Source of the DNA: Nocardioides sp.
Lineage (GTDB): Bacteria > Actinomycetota > Actinomycetes > Propionibacteriales > Nocardioidaceae
Length of the DNA: 14,333 nt
Assembly (NCBI GenBank): GCA_031177735.1
Contig: JAPSKJ010000037.1
Location: forward strand, 1 to 14,333
Direction of reading: 5' to 3'
In this document: piece by piece, positions 12,817-14,333 of the stretch
How positions within the stretch are numbered: position 1 is the first letter of the stretch
How the letters are laid out: every line of letters begins with the position of its first letter
Translations under genes and position numbers: made by a program
The notes under the pieces: generated by a model
What the model was told of the DNA's origin: nothing
The model's input: the letters and a program-made list of their open reading frames with translations, nothing else
Database searches by the model: none

Positions 12817-13727
12817 GCCCGCCGTCCGGCCGGTCCGCGCCATCCGGGCTGGTCGTCGTCGACAAGCCCGGCGGCCTCACCTCGCACGCGGTGGTCGCGC
12901 GGGTCCGGCGCCTGGCCGGCACCCGCAAGGTGGGCCATGCTGGCACCCTCGACCCGATGGCCACCGGCGTCCTCGTCGTCGGGGTCGAACGCGCCACCCG
13001 GCTGCTGGGCCATCTGATGCTGACCGAGAAGGCCTACGACGCCACCGTCCGTCTCGGTGAGGCGACGTCCACCGACGACGCCGAGGGCGAGCAGGTCAGC
13101 GCGCTCGGCGCTGGGGATCTCGATGAGGAAGCGGTCCGGGCGGCGCTGGCCACGCAGGTCGGCGACATCGAGCAGGTGCCGAGCACGGTCAGCGCCATCA
13201 AGGTCGACGGCAAGCGCGCCTACGCCCTGGCTCGTGCCGGCGAGGCGGTCGAGCTCCGACCCCGACCGGTGACGATCCACGAGCTGGTGGTGCGCGATCT
13301 GCGTGCGTCGCGGTCCGTGGACGGCCGGGTCGAGACCCTCGACGTCGACATCTCCGTGCGCTGCTCCAGCGGGACCTACATCCGGGCGATCGCCCGTGAC
13401 ACCGGTGCGCGGCTCGGCGTGGGCGGGCACCTCACTGCGCTGCGGCGTACTGCCGTGGGCCCTTACGACCTCACTCTCGCCCGCACGCTCGAGGCGCTCG
13501 AGGAGGAGTACGCCGTCGTCCCGATCGCCGACGCCGCCCGAGCCGCCTTCCCGGCGGTCGAGCTCGACGAACGTCAGGCGGGCGACGTGCGGGTCGGCCG
13601 CCGGCTCGAGCTCGACCTGCCGGGCCTCGCCGCGGTCTTCGCGCCGGACGGGGAGTTCCTGGCGCTCTACGAGCCGAAGGCGGGGGAGTCGTCCATCGCG
13701 CGCCCCGTCGCGGTCTTCACCGGATAG
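12813..13727 (+). CDS. truB: tRNA pseudouridine(55) synthase TruB
   Basis: Converts U55 in the T-loop of most tRNAs to pseudouridine. The 304-residue product shows the catalytic motif GHAGTLDPMATG with nucleophile Asp47, preceded by VVVDKPGGLTSH. Further TruB blocks are EKAYDATVRLGEATSTDDAEGE, VPSTVSAIKVDGKRAYALAR and SSGTYIRAIARDTG, followed by a C-terminal PUA-like segment. GTG 12813 overlaps the rbfA TGA by 4 nt (GTGA), so translation is coupled. In mycobacteria truB is well separated from rbfA, and in many Gram-positives nrnA lies between them; here nothing does. The stop is followed by the ribF promoter. Confidence 0.96.
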   Translation: MSPPSGRSAPSGLVVVDKPGGLTSHAVVARVRRLAGTRKVGHAGTLDPMATGVLVVGVERATRLLGHLMLTEKAYDATVRLGEATSTDDAEGEQVSALGAGDLDEEAVRAALATQVGDIEQVPSTVSAIKVDGKRAYALARAGEAVELRPRPVTIHELVVRDLRASRSVDGRVETLDVDISVRCSSGTYIRAIARDTGARLGVGGHLTALRRTAVGPYDLTLARTLEALEEEYAVVPIADAARAAFPAVELDERQAGDVRVGRRLELDLPGLAAVFAPDGEFLALYEPKAGESSIARPVAVFTG

Positions 13728-13734
13728 GTCCCGA

Positions 13735-13740
13735 TATCGT
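13735..13740 (+). promoter_or_regulatory. -10 element for leaderless ribF transcript
   Basis: TATCGT fits TANNNT and is followed by 7 nt before GTG 13748; there is no Shine-Dalgarno sequence. The upstream in-frame GTG at 13739 overlaps this hexamer, which favours 13748 as the start. No clear -35 is seen, and ribF could also be read through from truB, 20 nt away. Confidence 0.42.
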
Positions 13741-13747
13741 GGCCGAC

Positions 13748-14333
13748 GTGCAGCTGTGGCGAACTCTCGGCGAGGTGCCCGACGACCTGTCCGGGACCGT
13801 CGTCTCGGTCGGCAACTTCGACGGGGTGCACCTGGGTCACCGTCACGTGCTCGCTCGGGCCCGCGAGGTCGCCGACGAGCGGGGGCTGCCGGTCGTGGCC
13901 GTCACCTTCGATCCGCACCCGATGGCCGTGCTGCGCCCCGAGCACGCCCCGACCACGCTGACCACCCTCGAGGTCCGCGCCGATCTGCTGGGCGAGGCCG
14001 GCGCCGACTTCGTCCTCGCGCTGCCGTTCGACCGCGACATGGCGCAGTGGACCCCCGAGGAGTTCGCCCAGCGGGTCCTTCTCGAGACCCTGCACACCGC
14101 CCACGTCGTCGTCGGGGCCAACTTCCGCTACGGCCACCGTGCCGCCGGTGACGTCGCCTGCCTGGCCGACTTCGGCGCCGGTCACGGCTTCGTGGTCGAG
14201 GGCATTCCGCTCGACGGCGGGCCGCAGGTGTGGTCCTCCACCTACGTCCGCACGTGCCTGGCCGCAGGCGACGTCGCCGGCGCCGCGGAGGCGCTCGGCC
14301 GCCCGTACTCCGTCCGCGGCCTCGTCGTGAAGG
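13748..14333 (+). CDS. ribF: Riboflavin kinase / FAD synthetase, N-terminal part
   Basis: Bifunctional enzyme making FMN from riboflavin and FAD from FMN. The window holds the first 195 codons, mostly the FMN adenylyltransferase domain, and ends inside the gene. The nucleotidyltransferase motif is GNFDGVHLGH at residues 22-31 (the G-x-H-x-G-H class), followed by TFDPHPMAVL, VVGANFRYGHRAAGD and the S-S-T-Y-V-R motif. The last visible residues, RPYSVRGLVV, enter the kinase domain. GTG 13748 matches the usual M-Q-x-W-R N-terminus of actinobacterial RibF. Placement after truB is the standard order. Confidence 0.95.
   Translation, partial: MQLWRTLGEVPDDLSGTVVSVGNFDGVHLGHRHVLARAREVADERGLPVVAVTFDPHPMAVLRPEHAPTTLTTLEVRADLLGEAGADFVLALPFDRDMAQWTPEEFAQRVLLETLHTAHVVVGANFRYGHRAAGDVACLADFGAGHGFVVEGIPLDGGPQVWSSTYVRTCLAAGDVAGAAEALGRPYSVRGLVVK

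Noticed and set aside
1..14333. CRISPR arrays, tRNA or rRNA genes, transposases, phage genes
   Set aside because: No regularly spaced repeats, no tRNA cloverleaf or rRNA segments, and no recombinase or phage motifs were found on either strand.

Overview
This is a high-G+C chromosomal window from an actinobacterium. Codon third positions are strongly G/C, GTG starts and TGA stops dominate, and IF2 has a long Ala/Pro/Gly-rich linker. The gene order proS - (DUF4439 protein + alanine-rich lipoprotein, opposite strand) - rimP - nusA - ylxR - infB - rbfA - truB - ribF is the actinobacterial translation/transcription cluster. The Mycobacterium tuberculosis proS-Rv2844-Rv2843-rimP arrangement is close to it. 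The inserted CoA-transferase, HAD and BAAT-type hydrolase genes would fit a Nocardioides-like member of Propionibacteriales, but the genus is inference.

Layout. 1-934 (minus): 5' part of a secreted protein gene running off the left edge. 1001-2776 proS and 2789-4294 an acetate/succinate-type CoA-transferase, 12 nt apart. 4317-5030 a HAD-fold protein with its own promoter. 5031-5311: a lower-G+C intergenic stretch with phased TTGCA half-sites and a 24-bp hairpin. 5312-6231 (minus): lipoprotein then DUF4439 gene, overlapping by 4 nt. 6338-8696: rimP, nusA and an alpha/beta hydrolase, each start overlapping the preceding stop. 8762-12091: ylxR and infB. 12250-13727: rbfA and truB, overlapping by 4 nt. 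13748 to the right edge: 5' part of ribF.

How the genes work together. RimP, RbfA and IF2 act on 30S maturation and initiation, TruB makes tRNA pseudouridine-55, NusA links transcription and translation, YlxR is an RNA-binding partner, ProS charges tRNA-Pro, and RibF makes FMN/FAD. The two membrane/ferritin-like genes are transcribed away from rimP from a promoter that overlaps the rimP promoter.

The most striking unexplained structure is the ylxR-infB junction. The ylxR stop codon overlaps the start of a 4-codon ORF, and an unbroken chain of four start/stop overlaps (ATGA, GTGA, ATGA, ATGA) leads through tiny ORFs in all three frames to a TAA 52 nt before infB, the gene for initiation factor 2. 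Other regulatory-looking structures are a 30-bp hairpin that buries a very strong Shine-Dalgarno-like sequence before rbfA, an 8-bp pairing that covers part of the rimP ribosome binding site, and a recurring pattern of -10 hexamers 6-9 nt before start codons, which suggests widespread leaderless transcripts.
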